This document shows, piece by piece, positions 34,126 through 42,187 of a stretch of DNA of 50,952 bases. Position 1 is the stretch's first letter; each line of letters opens with the position of its first letter. The notes beneath the pieces were generated by a model. It was not told the origin of the DNA and ran no database searches. It worked only from the letters and a program-made list of their open reading frames with translations. The DNA is from Hyphomicrobiales bacterium (lineage in GTDB: Bacteria; Pseudomonadota; Alphaproteobacteria; Rhizobiales; Beijerinckiaceae). The position numbers and the translations under genes are program-made. Location: the NCBI GenBank assembly GCA_027484655.1, contig JAIXSM010000063.1, positions 1-50,952 of the forward strand. Reading direction: 5' to 3'.

Positions 34126-35229
34126 ATGTCGCTCGCCTTCGCCGACACCGTTACAACGAAGACGGCGCCCATGCCGGCGCGTGTGCGCGCCATCTCACAA
34201 ACCGAGTTACCGCCGCTCGTGACAGCGATTGACGAGGGGCACTACCCGGCGGATTTCATGCGCGCTATCGGCGCAGCCGGCGCCTACGCCTCGCACACTG
34301 ATGCGCGGCCGGGACTTGATCTCAATCCTGCGATCGCCGCCATGGGCGAGGTGTCGGAGGTGTGCGGATCGTCCGGGTTCATGACGTGGTGCCAGGACAC
34401 GCTGGTCTGGTACGTGGCGAACACGGCGAACGACGAATTGAAGGAACGGCTGCTCGCGACGACGGCCAGCGGCGACCAGCTCGGCGGCACGGGCCTGTCA
34501 AATCCGATGAAAAGCTTCTTTGGCATCGAGAAGCTGAAACTGAAGGGTCGCAGGGTCGAGGGCGGCTACGTGGTGCGCGGCGCGCTGCCGTGGGTCTCCA
34601 ACCTGGGCGAGGATCACGTCTTCGGCACCGTCTTCGAACGCGAGGACGGCGAGAAGGTGATGTTCATCGCCGACTGCGCGGATCCCGCCGTTGAACTGCT
34701 ACCCTGCGATCCGTTCCTCGCCATGGATGGGACAGGCACATACGGCATTCACTTCAAGGATACGTTCGTTCCGGACTCCCTCGTGCTCGCCCACGAGGCC
34801 ATGCCCTTCATCAAGAAGATCCGCGCCGGTTTCGTGCTGCTGCAGATGGGTATGGCGATTGGCCTCACCCGTGACTGCATTGCGCAAATGAAGCGGGTGC
34901 GCCCCTCGCTGGGCCACGTGAACAAGTTCCTCGTCACCCAGCAGCCGGAGCAGTTCGAGGAGGCGCTGGAAGCACTCACCGCCGAGGTGAACGATCTCGC
35001 CGCGCAACCCTACGAGACCAGCGCTTCATTCTGGCGTCGTGTGGTTCAGGCGCGCCTTGACGCAGGCGATCTCACCATGGCGGCGGCGCATGCAAGCATG
35101 CTGCACGCGGGCGCGCGCGGTTATCTCAAGAGCAGCCCGGTCCAGCGACGTATGCGCGAAGCCTACTTCGTCGGCATCGTCACGCCGGCGACCAAGCAGC
35201 TTCGCAAGATGCTGGCTGAAATGAATTGA
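34126..35229 (+). CDS. Acyl-CoA dehydrogenase-like flavoprotein
   Basis: This encodes 367 aa. The overall pattern (N-terminal helices, a beta barrel around residues 115-210, a C-terminal helical bundle) is the acyl-CoA dehydrogenase / flavin monooxygenase superfamily. G-L-S-N-P marks the loop that often positions flavin. The set lacks the catalytic Glu context I would expect for a true beta-oxidation enzyme, so it may be an oxidase or a flavin-dependent monooxygenase of the DszC/SfnC/hydroxylase group; this is not settled. A strong AAGGAGCAACC ribosome site precedes it. Confidence 0.82.
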   Translation: MSLAFADTVTTKTAPMPARVRAISQTELPPLVTAIDEGHYPADFMRAIGAAGAYASHTDARPGLDLNPAIAAMGEVSEVCGSSGFMTWCQDTLVWYVANTANDELKERLLATTASGDQLGGTGLSNPMKSFFGIEKLKLKGRRVEGGYVVRGALPWVSNLGEDHVFGTVFEREDGEKVMFIADCADPAVELLPCDPFLAMDGTGTYGIHFKDTFVPDSLVLAHEAMPFIKKIRAGFVLLQMGMAIGLTRDCIAQMKRVRPSLGHVNKFLVTQQPEQFEEALEALTAEVNDLAAQPYETSASFWRRVVQARLDAGDLTMAAAHASMLHAGARGYLKSSPVQRRMREAYFVGIVTPATKQLRKMLAEMN

Positions 35230-35267
35230 ACTCCAGGCATCCGAAGAGCAGGCAACAGGAGCGCAGC

Positions 35268-36131
35268 ATGAGTGAAGTCCTCGTAAGCGCGGCAGACGCC
35301 GCACAGATGATGAGCACGCAGCCCGTCGTTGTGATCGACACGCGAAATCCCGATGCTTATGCCGCCGGGCACATCCCCGGCGCCGTGAATATGCACGAGA
35401 TCTTCACGTACCTCGCCACCTCGACACCGGAAGGCATCGAGGAACTGAAGGCGAAATTCGCGCAGGCGTTTGGCGCCGCGGGGCTTTCCGGCGCGCAGAC
35501 AGCTCTTGTTTATGAGCAGTCCATGAACTCCGGCTTCGGCCAGTCCTGTCGCGGCTACTACCTGCTCAGCGTGCTCGGCTATCGCGAGGCGAAAGTGCTC
35601 CACGGCGGCTTCGACGCGTGGACGAGCGCCGGTCTTCCGGTCTCGACGGAAGCCGCAAGCCCCTCTCCCGCAACGTGTCCTGTTGATTTGGCCGGCGCCT
35701 CCATTCTCATCGACGCGCAAGCGATGCTCGCGGCCCTCGACAACCCGGACATCGCCATTCTCGACGTGCGCGACGTGGACGAGTGGATCGGCGACAGCTC
35801 ATCGCCGTATGGCAAAGAGTTCTGCCCACGCAAGGGCCGCATTCCCGGCGCGCGCTGGCTGGAATGGTATCGCATGATGAAGCCGACCGCCGAGGGACCG
35901 CGCTTCAAGTCGAAGGAGGAAATCCTCGCCGAGTGCGCGACTGTTGGAATCACCGTCGACACGCCTGTCTATCTTTACTGCTTCAAGGGCGCGCGAGCCT
36001 CGAACACGTTCGTCGCGCTCAAGAACGCAGGCGTGAAAGACGTGCGCATGTACTTCGGCTCCTGGAACGAGTGGTCGCGCGATCCCGCCTTCCCGGTGGA
36101 AAGCGGCTCGCCGTTCCCCAAGGCCGCGTGA
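35268..36131 (+). CDS. Two-domain rhodanese (thiosulfate sulfurtransferase)
   Basis: This encodes 287 aa with two rhodanese modules (about 1-140 and 145-285). The second holds the active cysteine C238 in Y-C-F-K-G-A-R, the persulfide loop. The first has V-Y-E-Q-S-M at the matching place, with no cysteine, so it is the usual inactive domain. It moves sulfane sulfur from a donor to a thiol acceptor. It sits 38 bases after the flavoprotein gene and 9 bases before the next gene, so it is in one operon. Confidence 0.9.
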   Translation: MSEVLVSAADAAQMMSTQPVVVIDTRNPDAYAAGHIPGAVNMHEIFTYLATSTPEGIEELKAKFAQAFGAAGLSGAQTALVYEQSMNSGFGQSCRGYYLLSVLGYREAKVLHGGFDAWTSAGLPVSTEAASPSPATCPVDLAGASILIDAQAMLAALDNPDIAILDVRDVDEWIGDSSSPYGKEFCPRKGRIPGARWLEWYRMMKPTAEGPRFKSKEEILAECATVGITVDTPVYLYCFKGARASNTFVALKNAGVKDVRMYFGSWNEWSRDPAFPVESGSPFPKAA

Positions 36132-36140
36132 GGCCGGGCG

Positions 36141-36743
36141 ATGCGCGTCGTTCACTACTTCTCGCCGATGTCCGGGTACGCCTATCTTGGATTCGGCGCG
36201 CTTGGAGCGTTGGCGGACCAGCGACGCGCATCAGTCGATCACAAGCCGATCGACGTCATGAAACTCTTCGCGGCGGTGGACGCCGTCCCCCCCGCGAAGC
36301 AATCGCCCGCGCGCCTTTCGCATCGCCGTATTGATATGGCGCGGTGGGCGAACCGGCGCGGGCTCGTGGTGCAGCTGCAACCACGGTTCTGGCCGGTGGA
36401 CGCGGCGCTGGCCTCGTGCGCGATCATCGCCGCGCAGCAAACAGGCTTTGGCGCCACGGCGCTCGCTGGCTCCATCCTGTCGGCGGTGTGGGCGCGTGAT
36501 CTCGACATTTCACGAACCGATGTCATCGCTGCGCTCGCCCGCGAGAACGGGCTGGACGCCAGTGAGATTCTCGATGTCGCCAAGTCGCCGGCGACTCTCG
36601 CCCGCTACGAGGCGAACACGCTGGAGGCGATTAGCGCGGGCGTGATCGGCTCGCCGACGTATCGCGTGGATGACGAACTCTACTTCGGTCAGGACCGGCT
36701 CGACTTTGTCGATGAAGCCCTGGCCAAAGCCCTGGCGGCCTGA
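36141..36743 (+). CDS. DsbA-family protein, 2-hydroxychromene-2-carboxylate isomerase-like
   Basis: This encodes 200 aa. The GST-kappa/HCCA isomerase layout is seen: an opening Y-F-S-P-M-S-G-Y-A-Y-L in place of a CxxC, with Ser as the glutathione-activating residue, an inserted all-helical domain (residues about 60-150), and the closing G-V-I-G-S-P-T-Y-R near the cis-Pro loop. These enzymes use glutathione to isomerise or conjugate aromatic breakdown products. Here the substrate is unknown. It follows the rhodanese after 9 bases. Confidence 0.85.
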   Translation: MRVVHYFSPMSGYAYLGFGALGALADQRRASVDHKPIDVMKLFAAVDAVPPAKQSPARLSHRRIDMARWANRRGLVVQLQPRFWPVDAALASCAIIAAQQTGFGATALAGSILSAVWARDLDISRTDVIAALARENGLDASEILDVAKSPATLARYEANTLEAISAGVIGSPTYRVDDELYFGQDRLDFVDEALAKALAA

Positions 36744-36779
36744 CCGTTCGCGGCAGGCGCGAATTCAACGGAGATGACG

Positions 36780-38150
36780 ATGGCGAGATTCGACAGCGGG
36801 CCCGGCGCCAAGTTCACCGGTGGGTGCGTATGCGGCAGTCATGAGTCGCAGTCGGCCCATGATCGCGCCTGCACAGCCATTCCCGACACAGCCGCCGACG
36901 ATGAGAAACTCTTCGGCCGTGTGGTGGAGCAAACGTTGCTGCGCGCCATTGCGCCCAATCCCGCCCACCGGCGCGCGTTCCTGCAAAGCGTGGGCGCTGC
37001 GACGGTTTCAGCCGCGCTCGCATCCCTGTTCCCCATAGCGACCGCTACAGATGCGTTCGCCCAGGGCGGGGCGCCCGAGAAGAAATCCCTGAAGGTGGGC
37101 TTCATCCCGATCACGTGCGCCACGCCCATCATCATGGCCCATCCCATGGGCTTCTATGCACGCGAGGGGCTGGACGTTGAGGTCGTGAAAAGCGCCGGCT
37201 GGGCCATCGTGCGCGACAAGACGATCAACCGTGAGTTCGACGCGGCGCACATGCTCGCGCCAATGCCTATCGCGATCTCCATGGGGCTGGGCTCGACCGC
37301 CGTTCCCTTCACCGTGCCGGCCATCGAGAACGTCAACGGGCAGGCCATTTGCCTCGCCATGAAGCACAAGGACAACCGCGATCCGAAGAACTGGAAGGGC
37401 ATGAAGTTCGCCATTCCGTTCGAGTACTCGATCCACGCCTATCTGCTGCGATACCTGCTCGCCGAGGCGGGGCTCGATCCGGACCGCGACGTGCAGTTGC
37501 GCACCGTCCCGCCGCCGGAAATGGTGGCGAACCTGAGGGCGGACAACATCGACGGCTTCCTGGCGCCCGATAACATCGTCCAGCGCGCCGTCTTCGACGG
37601 GGTCGGCTTCATCCACATGCTGTCCAAGGAGATCTGGGACGGCCATCCCTGTTGCGCGTTCGCCGCGCCCCGCGCCTTCGTAACTGAGACGCCGAATTCC
37701 TATGCGGCGCTCATGCGCGCGATCGTGCAGGCCACCGCCTATGCGTCCAAACCCGAGAACCGCAAGGAAATCGCCAGCGTTATTGCTCCCGCCAACTATC
37801 TCAACGCCCCGGTGGTGGTGCTTGAGCAGGTGCTGACGGGCGTCTTCGCCGACGGGCTCGGCGGCGTGCGCCGTGACCCGGACCGCGTGACCTTCGATCC
37901 ATTCCCCTACGAAAGCTTCGCCGTGTGGATCCTCACCCAGATGAAGCGCTGGGGCCAGATCAAGGGCGACGTGGATTACCAGAAGATCGCCCGCGAGGTC
38001 TTCCTCGCCACGGACGCCGCCCGGGCGATGCGGGACGCGGGCCTGACGCCGCCAGCCTCCTCGACCAAGACGTTCTCCGTCATGGGCAAACCGTTCGACG
38101 CGGCGAAGCCGGACGATTACGTCGCGAGCTTCGCCATCAAGCGCGTCTGA
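36780..38150 (+). CDS. CmpA/NrtA-family periplasmic-binding-like protein with a Cys-rich N-terminus
   Basis: This encodes 456 aa. The C-terminal 350 residues fit the NMT1/CmpA/NrtA binding fold (V-G-F-I-P-I-T-C-A-T-P near 108, Y-A-R-E-G-L-D-V-E-V). Before it lies an N-terminal part unlike ordinary binding proteins: C16-x-C18, H21, H27 and C31 in a short acidic segment, then a helix and a twin-arginine-like R64-R-A-F-L-Q leading into a hydrophobic core and A-F-A-Q cleavage site. This suggests Tat export after a cytoplasmic region. The start at 36780 has GGAG at better spacing than ATG 36774. No permease genes adjoin. Confidence 0.85.
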   Translation: MARFDSGPGAKFTGGCVCGSHESQSAHDRACTAIPDTAADDEKLFGRVVEQTLLRAIAPNPAHRRAFLQSVGAATVSAALASLFPIATATDAFAQGGAPEKKSLKVGFIPITCATPIIMAHPMGFYAREGLDVEVVKSAGWAIVRDKTINREFDAAHMLAPMPIAISMGLGSTAVPFTVPAIENVNGQAICLAMKHKDNRDPKNWKGMKFAIPFEYSIHAYLLRYLLAEAGLDPDRDVQLRTVPPPEMVANLRADNIDGFLAPDNIVQRAVFDGVGFIHMLSKEIWDGHPCCAFAAPRAFVTETPNSYAALMRAIVQATAYASKPENRKEIASVIAPANYLNAPVVVLEQVLTGVFADGLGGVRRDPDRVTFDPFPYESFAVWILTQMKRWGQIKGDVDYQKIAREVFLATDAARAMRDAGLTPPASSTKTFSVMGKPFDAAKPDDYVASFAIKRV

Positions 38151-38285
38151 TCCCGCCGGCGCCGGCCCGCCGATGGGAACTGGCCCGACCGCGCCGGAGC
38201 CCTCCTCGGCGCGGTCGCTGGCCACTACCCAACGAGGTCGCTCTCGCCTATGTTGCGCCGCGAAGCGACATGAGGATGATTGACC

Positions 38286-38528
38286 ATGGCCGATCACGGC
38301 ACGCCCCACTTCCACAACCAGCCTGGCGTCCCCGTCGTGCGCGTCGGCGTGAAGGAGTTCATGTGCATCGGCGCGCTGCCGCCGTTCGACCACCCGCACA
38401 TCTTCATCGACATGGGCGCCGACAGCGAAACGATTTGCCCCTACTGCTCAACGCGCTACGTCTATGACGCAACGCTCGGGGCGCACGCCTCCCCGGCGGA
38501 GTGCGAACTGACAGCGCAAGCCGCCTGA
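38286..38528 (+). CDS. Small zinc-finger (zf-CHCC) protein
   Basis: This encodes 80 aa. C27, H36 or H38, C51 and C54 form a CHCC zinc site (C-P-Y-C-S-T-R-Y-V-Y at the end). The fold matches the NDUFS6-type zf-CHCC of respiratory complex I, where it is an accessory subunit; a moonlighting role is common in bacteria. The ATG at 38286 follows GAGGATGATTG. A GC hairpin at 38187-38216 lies in the 135-base gap before it without a U-tract. The FAD monooxygenase follows 25 bases later. Confidence 0.85.
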   Translation: MADHGTPHFHNQPGVPVVRVGVKEFMCIGALPPFDHPHIFIDMGADSETICPYCSTRYVYDATLGAHASPAECELTAQAA

Positions 38529-38553
38529 GCGCGAACCGCGAAGGCAGGCGAGC

Positions 38554-39813
38554 TTGACCGATCCGCTTCACGCCATCGTCTCCGGAGCCGGCGTCGGCGG
38601 TCTCACCGCTGCGTTGTGCCTTGCGCGCGCAGGCTTGCGCGTCACCGTGCTTGAGCGGGCGCCGGCGCTTGAAGAGGTCGGCGCCGGACTTCAACTTTCG
38701 CCCAATGCGTCCAGCATCCTCCGGGATCTGGGGTTGCTCGACACACTTGCGCCATTTGCTGTCGCGCCCGAAGCGCTGCGCGTACGCAGAGCGAGAGATG
38801 GCGCCGAGCTGATGCGCATGCCGCTCGGCGCGCAGGCGGAGGCGCGCTGGGGCGCCCCCCATATTGTGGTTCATCGGGCCGATCTCCAGCGCGTGCTGCT
38901 TGATGCGTGCGGATCCACCCCGTCAATCGTCGTGAAGACCGACGTGGAGGCGCTTGGCTTCGCGACCGTGGAGCAGGATGGCCGCCCGGGCGTCCAGATC
39001 GGGGCGCTGGAGAACTGCGAGCACACCCGCTTTGACGCGGACGTGGCGATTGCAGCCGACGGCCTTCGCTCCACGCTGCGCGGGCGACTGGGTCTGGGCC
39101 TTGGCGACGCTCCTGTTTATTCCGGCCGCACCGCCTGGCGTGCGCTGATCCCGGGCTCTGAGGCGCCTGCGCGCGCCCTGCGGCCCGAAACGAACCTGTG
39201 GCTCGGCGCCAAGGCGCACCTGGTGCATTACCCGCTGCGAGGCAGCGACCTCGTCAATCTGGTGGCGATCATCGAGGATCCCTGGCGCGGGGAAGACGCC
39301 GCCGACATCTGGCGCGATCCGCTCGACGCCAACCCGCGGCATCTGCACCGGGCGTTCTCGATGTGGTCCCATGAGGCGAGGGATTTGCTCTCGCTGGTGC
39401 GCCAGTGGCGGCGCTGGCCGCTGTTCGAACGCCCGTTCTCGAAACGCTGGAGCATGGATAACGTGGCGCTGCTTGGCGACGCCGCGCACCCGGTGCTGCC
39501 GTTTCTCGCGCAAGGCGCCGCGCTCGCGATTGAGGACGCTGCGAGCCTTGGCCTTGCGTTCGCGGCCCACGGCGCAGACGCGCGCGCCGCCATCGCCGCC
39601 TACGAGCGGGAGCGCATTCCCCGCGCCAGCGATGTGGCGATCGCGTCGCGCAGGCAGGCGTCCATCTACCATATGACCGGCCCCATGGCGCTTGCCCGGG
39701 ACGCCGTGATGCGGCGCATCAGCATCGAGGCCGCGATGAGCCGCATGGATTGGGTCTACGGCTACCGCCACGGCTCGGGCGTTTCCCGCCCGCTTCTGCC
39801 ATGGCGGGGATGA
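38554..39813 (+). CDS. FAD-dependent monooxygenase (salicylate/3-hydroxybenzoate hydroxylase-type)
   Basis: This encodes 419 aa from a TTG start. The FAD fold is G-A-G-V-G-G-L-T near the N-terminus, with E-x-x-x-x-L-x-x-V-G-A-G-L, the D-G (I-A-A-D-G-L-R-S) motif, and G-D-A-A-H-P-V-L-P in the second FAD segment, all hallmarks of class A flavin hydroxylases. It adds one oxygen to an aromatic ring with NAD(P)H. The substrate is unknown. It closes the cluster that begins with OsmC; the next gene is on the opposite strand. Confidence 0.92.
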   Translation: MTDPLHAIVSGAGVGGLTAALCLARAGLRVTVLERAPALEEVGAGLQLSPNASSILRDLGLLDTLAPFAVAPEALRVRRARDGAELMRMPLGAQAEARWGAPHIVVHRADLQRVLLDACGSTPSIVVKTDVEALGFATVEQDGRPGVQIGALENCEHTRFDADVAIAADGLRSTLRGRLGLGLGDAPVYSGRTAWRALIPGSEAPARALRPETNLWLGAKAHLVHYPLRGSDLVNLVAIIEDPWRGEDAADIWRDPLDANPRHLHRAFSMWSHEARDLLSLVRQWRRWPLFERPFSKRWSMDNVALLGDAAHPVLPFLAQGAALAIEDAASLGLAFAAHGADARAAIAAYERERIPRASDVAIASRRQASIYHMTGPMALARDAVMRRISIEAAMSRMDWVYGYRHGSGVSRPLLPWRG

Positions 39814-39832
39814 CGGCCGCCGCAGCGTCCGC

Positions 39833-40036
39833 TCATTGAGGCGTCGCCTTGTCCCTCTGCTCGTGATCGGCGCGCAAGGCGACCTGCTCCACGATCAGGT
39901 TGTGCCCGGGATCTGTGAGGCGCACGCTTGCAGACGAGAATGCTTCCGCAGTGGTGCGTTGCTGGGTCGCCAGAAACAGGGCGCCTGCAATCGCTACGAT
40001 GACCATGGCGACAACGGCGAAGATAAAAGCCTTCAT
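39833..40036 (-). CDS. Small membrane protein (67 aa)
   Basis: This encodes 67 aa. A single N-terminal membrane helix (residues 3-24, K-A-F-I-F-A-V-V) is followed by A-T-Q-Q-R-T-T-A-E-A-F and a D-P-G-H-N-L motif. The pattern is known among short uncharacterised Rhizobiales proteins. The start at 40036 fits the ribosome site AGAGGCAGAGCA. It is convergent with the FAD monooxygenase gene and divergent from the photolyase-like gene. Confidence 0.72.
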   Translation of the reverse strand: MKAFIFAVVAMVIVAIAGALFLATQQRTTAEAFSSASVRLTDPGHNLIVEQVALRADHEQRDKATPQ

Positions 40037-40163
40037 TGCTCTGCCTCTGGCCTGACGCCGGTCGCACCGGCGTAGGATCAAGACGGTTCGCCCTCGCCCG
40101 GTTCCGCGTCGGGCGCGGTGCGGCGGATTGTCCACAAACGCTTGCGCCCGCCGCAGCCGCGCT

Positions 40164-41621
40164 ATGTGGCAGGGTATGCGCGCCTTGCAACCACCCTGCC
40201 CCCTGCCCGGGCTCACTGTGCTTCACGCCGACGGCATCGTCACCGCCATGGGCGCGAACACGACCGCCGGCTATTGCCGCTTCAACGAGACGGGGGAAAT
40301 CGAATACCTGTTCGTCGGGCCTGCCTATCGCCGCAAGGGCGTGGCCACATGGCTGCTGGAGTGCGTCGCGCAGCAGACCGGACGCCCCCTCGTGTTCCGC
40401 GAGCCGATCAGCCCCATGGGCCGCAGGCTTGTGGACTCCTACACGGCGCGCGCGGCGCAGCCCTTCTGGACGCCGACGCGCGAGGCGGCGCTCGCGGCCC
40501 TCGGCGAATTTCTGCCGAACGCCGGGCGCGCGTACGCAGCGCGCCGGAATACGGACTACGGCCCCGATGATCGCAGCAACGTCTCGCGCCTGTCGCCGTT
40601 CATCCGGCGCCGACTGATCACCGAGGAGGAAGTGGCGCGCGCCGTACTCGACCGGCACGGCTTCGCGGCGGCCGAGAAGTTCATTCAGGAGGTGTGCTGG
40701 CGCACGTACTGGAAAGGCTGGCTGGAGCAGCGCCCGCACGTCTATGCGGCCTATCTGGCCGATGTGGAGCGCCTGTCGCGCCGGCTGGCGGCGGAGCCCC
40801 AGATCGCGGCCCGCGTGCAAGCGGCGGCGGATGGCGCGACCGGCATCGATTGCTTCGACGCATGGGCGAAAGAACTCACCGCGACCGGGTGGCTGCACAA
40901 CCATGCCCGCATGTGGTTCGCCTCCATCTGGATCTTCACGCTCGAATTGCCATGGCAACTCGGCGCGGACATGTTTGAACGCTGCCTGCTGGATGCGGAC
41001 CCCGCCTCGAACACGCTTTCGTGGCGGTGGGTCGCCGGCCTGCAAACGCTGGGCAAGCACTATGTCGCGCGCGCGGAGAACATTCGCGAACACACGAACG
41101 GCCGCTTTGACCCGCGCGGCCTGCTCAACGAGGCCGCCGAGCCCTTGCCAGATGATGGCGCGCTGGCGCGCCCTGCGGTCCCGCTGCCATCCCCCGACGC
41201 GATCCATGGGGCCCGAGTCGCTCTGCTGCTGAACGACGACGACCTGCATCCCGAAAGTCTCTGCGCGGGCCTCCCCATTGCCGGCGTCGCGGTGCTGGAG
41301 AGCGGCGAAGCGGGGTCCACCGGCAAGCGCGCCTTCCTCGAAGGCGCCCGCGCGGATGCGCTTGCCCGGGCGACCGCAGCGTTCAACGCCCCCTCGGCCG
41401 GCGTGCTCTCGCCGGCTCACGTCAGCGCATGGGCAAGGGATCTCGACGCCGACGTCGTCGTGGCGCCCCATGCCCCCGTGGGCCCGGCCGCCCGCGCGCT
41501 GGCACAGGTCTCGCCAACTCCCGCGCGGCTTCTGCGGCCCTGGGACGCGCGGGCATGGCCTCATGCCCGTGCGGGCTTCTTCCGCTTCCGCCAGCATATC
41601 CCGGACCTGCTCGACCGGTGA
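40164..41621 (+). CDS. GNAT - photolyase FAD-domain fusion with a C-terminal alpha/beta domain
   Basis: This encodes 485 aa from ATG 40164; TTG 40128 and ATG 40176 are other candidates and none has a strong ribosome site. Residues about 35-95 are a GNAT-type acetyltransferase core (Y-L-F-V-G-P-A-Y-R-R-K-G-V-A). Residues about 100-325 are the photolyase/cryptochrome FAD domain: N-T-D-Y-G-P-D-D-R-S-N-V-S-R-L-S-P, C-W-R-T-Y-W-K-G-W, G-W-L-H-N-H-A-R-M-W and W-R-W-V-A-G. Residues about 345-485 look like a Rossmann-like domain, possibly an alpha/beta photolyase domain moved to the C-terminus. Classic photolyases have it at the N-terminus. Role unknown; DNA repair or light sensing are candidates. 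Confidence 0.85.
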   Translation: MWQGMRALQPPCPLPGLTVLHADGIVTAMGANTTAGYCRFNETGEIEYLFVGPAYRRKGVATWLLECVAQQTGRPLVFREPISPMGRRLVDSYTARAAQPFWTPTREAALAALGEFLPNAGRAYAARRNTDYGPDDRSNVSRLSPFIRRRLITEEEVARAVLDRHGFAAAEKFIQEVCWRTYWKGWLEQRPHVYAAYLADVERLSRRLAAEPQIAARVQAAADGATGIDCFDAWAKELTATGWLHNHARMWFASIWIFTLELPWQLGADMFERCLLDADPASNTLSWRWVAGLQTLGKHYVARAENIREHTNGRFDPRGLLNEAAEPLPDDGALARPAVPLPSPDAIHGARVALLLNDDDLHPESLCAGLPIAGVAVLESGEAGSTGKRAFLEGARADALARATAAFNAPSAGVLSPAHVSAWARDLDADVVVAPHAPVGPAARALAQVSPTPARLLRPWDARAWPHARAGFFRFRQHIPDLLDR

Positions 41622-41862
41622 CGCCACGCCCGGCCGGCCGGCCGGGCGCAAGCGGCGCGCACGCGCCTGTGGACAAGACCGTATCGCACGAAAATCGCAG
41701 GGCGGCGTTGCAGATACGCGACGCCGCACCCCGCCCCGCGCGCTAAGCTTTTCGATTCATTTCATGAAGCAGCTCGCGCGCGCTTTGCGAAAACAGGTCG
41801 CTGCCCCTGCGCGGACACCCTGACCGATAACACAGCTGGACGTCGCAAGGGGTCCAGCCTCG

Positions 41863-41892
41863 TTGACAGCGATCTCCGCCGGCGGCTACCGT
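41863..41892 (+). promoter_or_regulatory. Likely sigma-70 promoter of the cobalamin leader
   Basis: TTGACA (41863-41868) and TACCGT (41887-41892) are separated by 18 bases, just before the riboswitch core. The rest of the stretch from 41622 to 41862 is GC-rich spacer with no convincing gene. Confidence 0.5.
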
Positions 41893-41894
41893 GG

Positions 41895-42075
41895 AGAAGA
41901 TGGTTCCCTTCGGGGATTAAAACGGGAACGCAGTGAGAGCCGCGCGGCTTGAATCTGCGGCTGCCCCCGCAACTGTGAGCGGCGAGCGCATCGTCATCAC
42001 GCCACTGGGCCGACGACCCGGGAAGGCGACGAGGCGCAGAGACCCGCGAGCCAGGAGACCTGCCGTCAGCCGTGG
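41895..42075 (+). promoter_or_regulatory. Cobalamin riboswitch
   Basis: The leader has the family order: GGTTCCCTTCGGGG then a short A-rich stretch, GGGAACGC, a G-rich centre with CTGCCCCCGCAACTGTGAGC, CCACTGG, CCGGGAAGGC, and the B12 box GCCAGGAGACCTGCC at about 42050-42064. That box and the preceding junctions are diagnostic. It precedes a TonB-dependent receptor gene; in such settings adenosylcobalamin usually turns the gene off. Confidence 0.93.
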
Positions 42076-42093
42076 TCACACGCGAACTTCTCG

Positions 42094-42126
42094 GCCGGGG
42101 TGTCGCCGATGGAGAGAAACCCCGGC
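42094..42126 (+). promoter_or_regulatory. Expression-platform hairpin after the cobalamin riboswitch
   Basis: GCCGGGGT (42094-42101) pairs with ACCCCGGC (42119-42126) around a 17-base loop that contains GGAGAG. It lies between the B12 box and the receptor's start, and could form or break with the aptamer. It is not followed by a clear U-tract, so control may be at translation. Confidence 0.55.
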
Positions 42127-42187
42127 TCTTGCGAGACGCGGGCGACTTCTTCGCGGTGACGTGCCACTTAGTCGCTCGAGGTTTGTC

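Noticed and set aside
39762-41729. A 655-codon minus-strand frame across the photolyase-like gene
   Set aside because: It is composed of Arg/Ala/Gly-rich noise with no motif; the plus frame has clear photolyase motifs.
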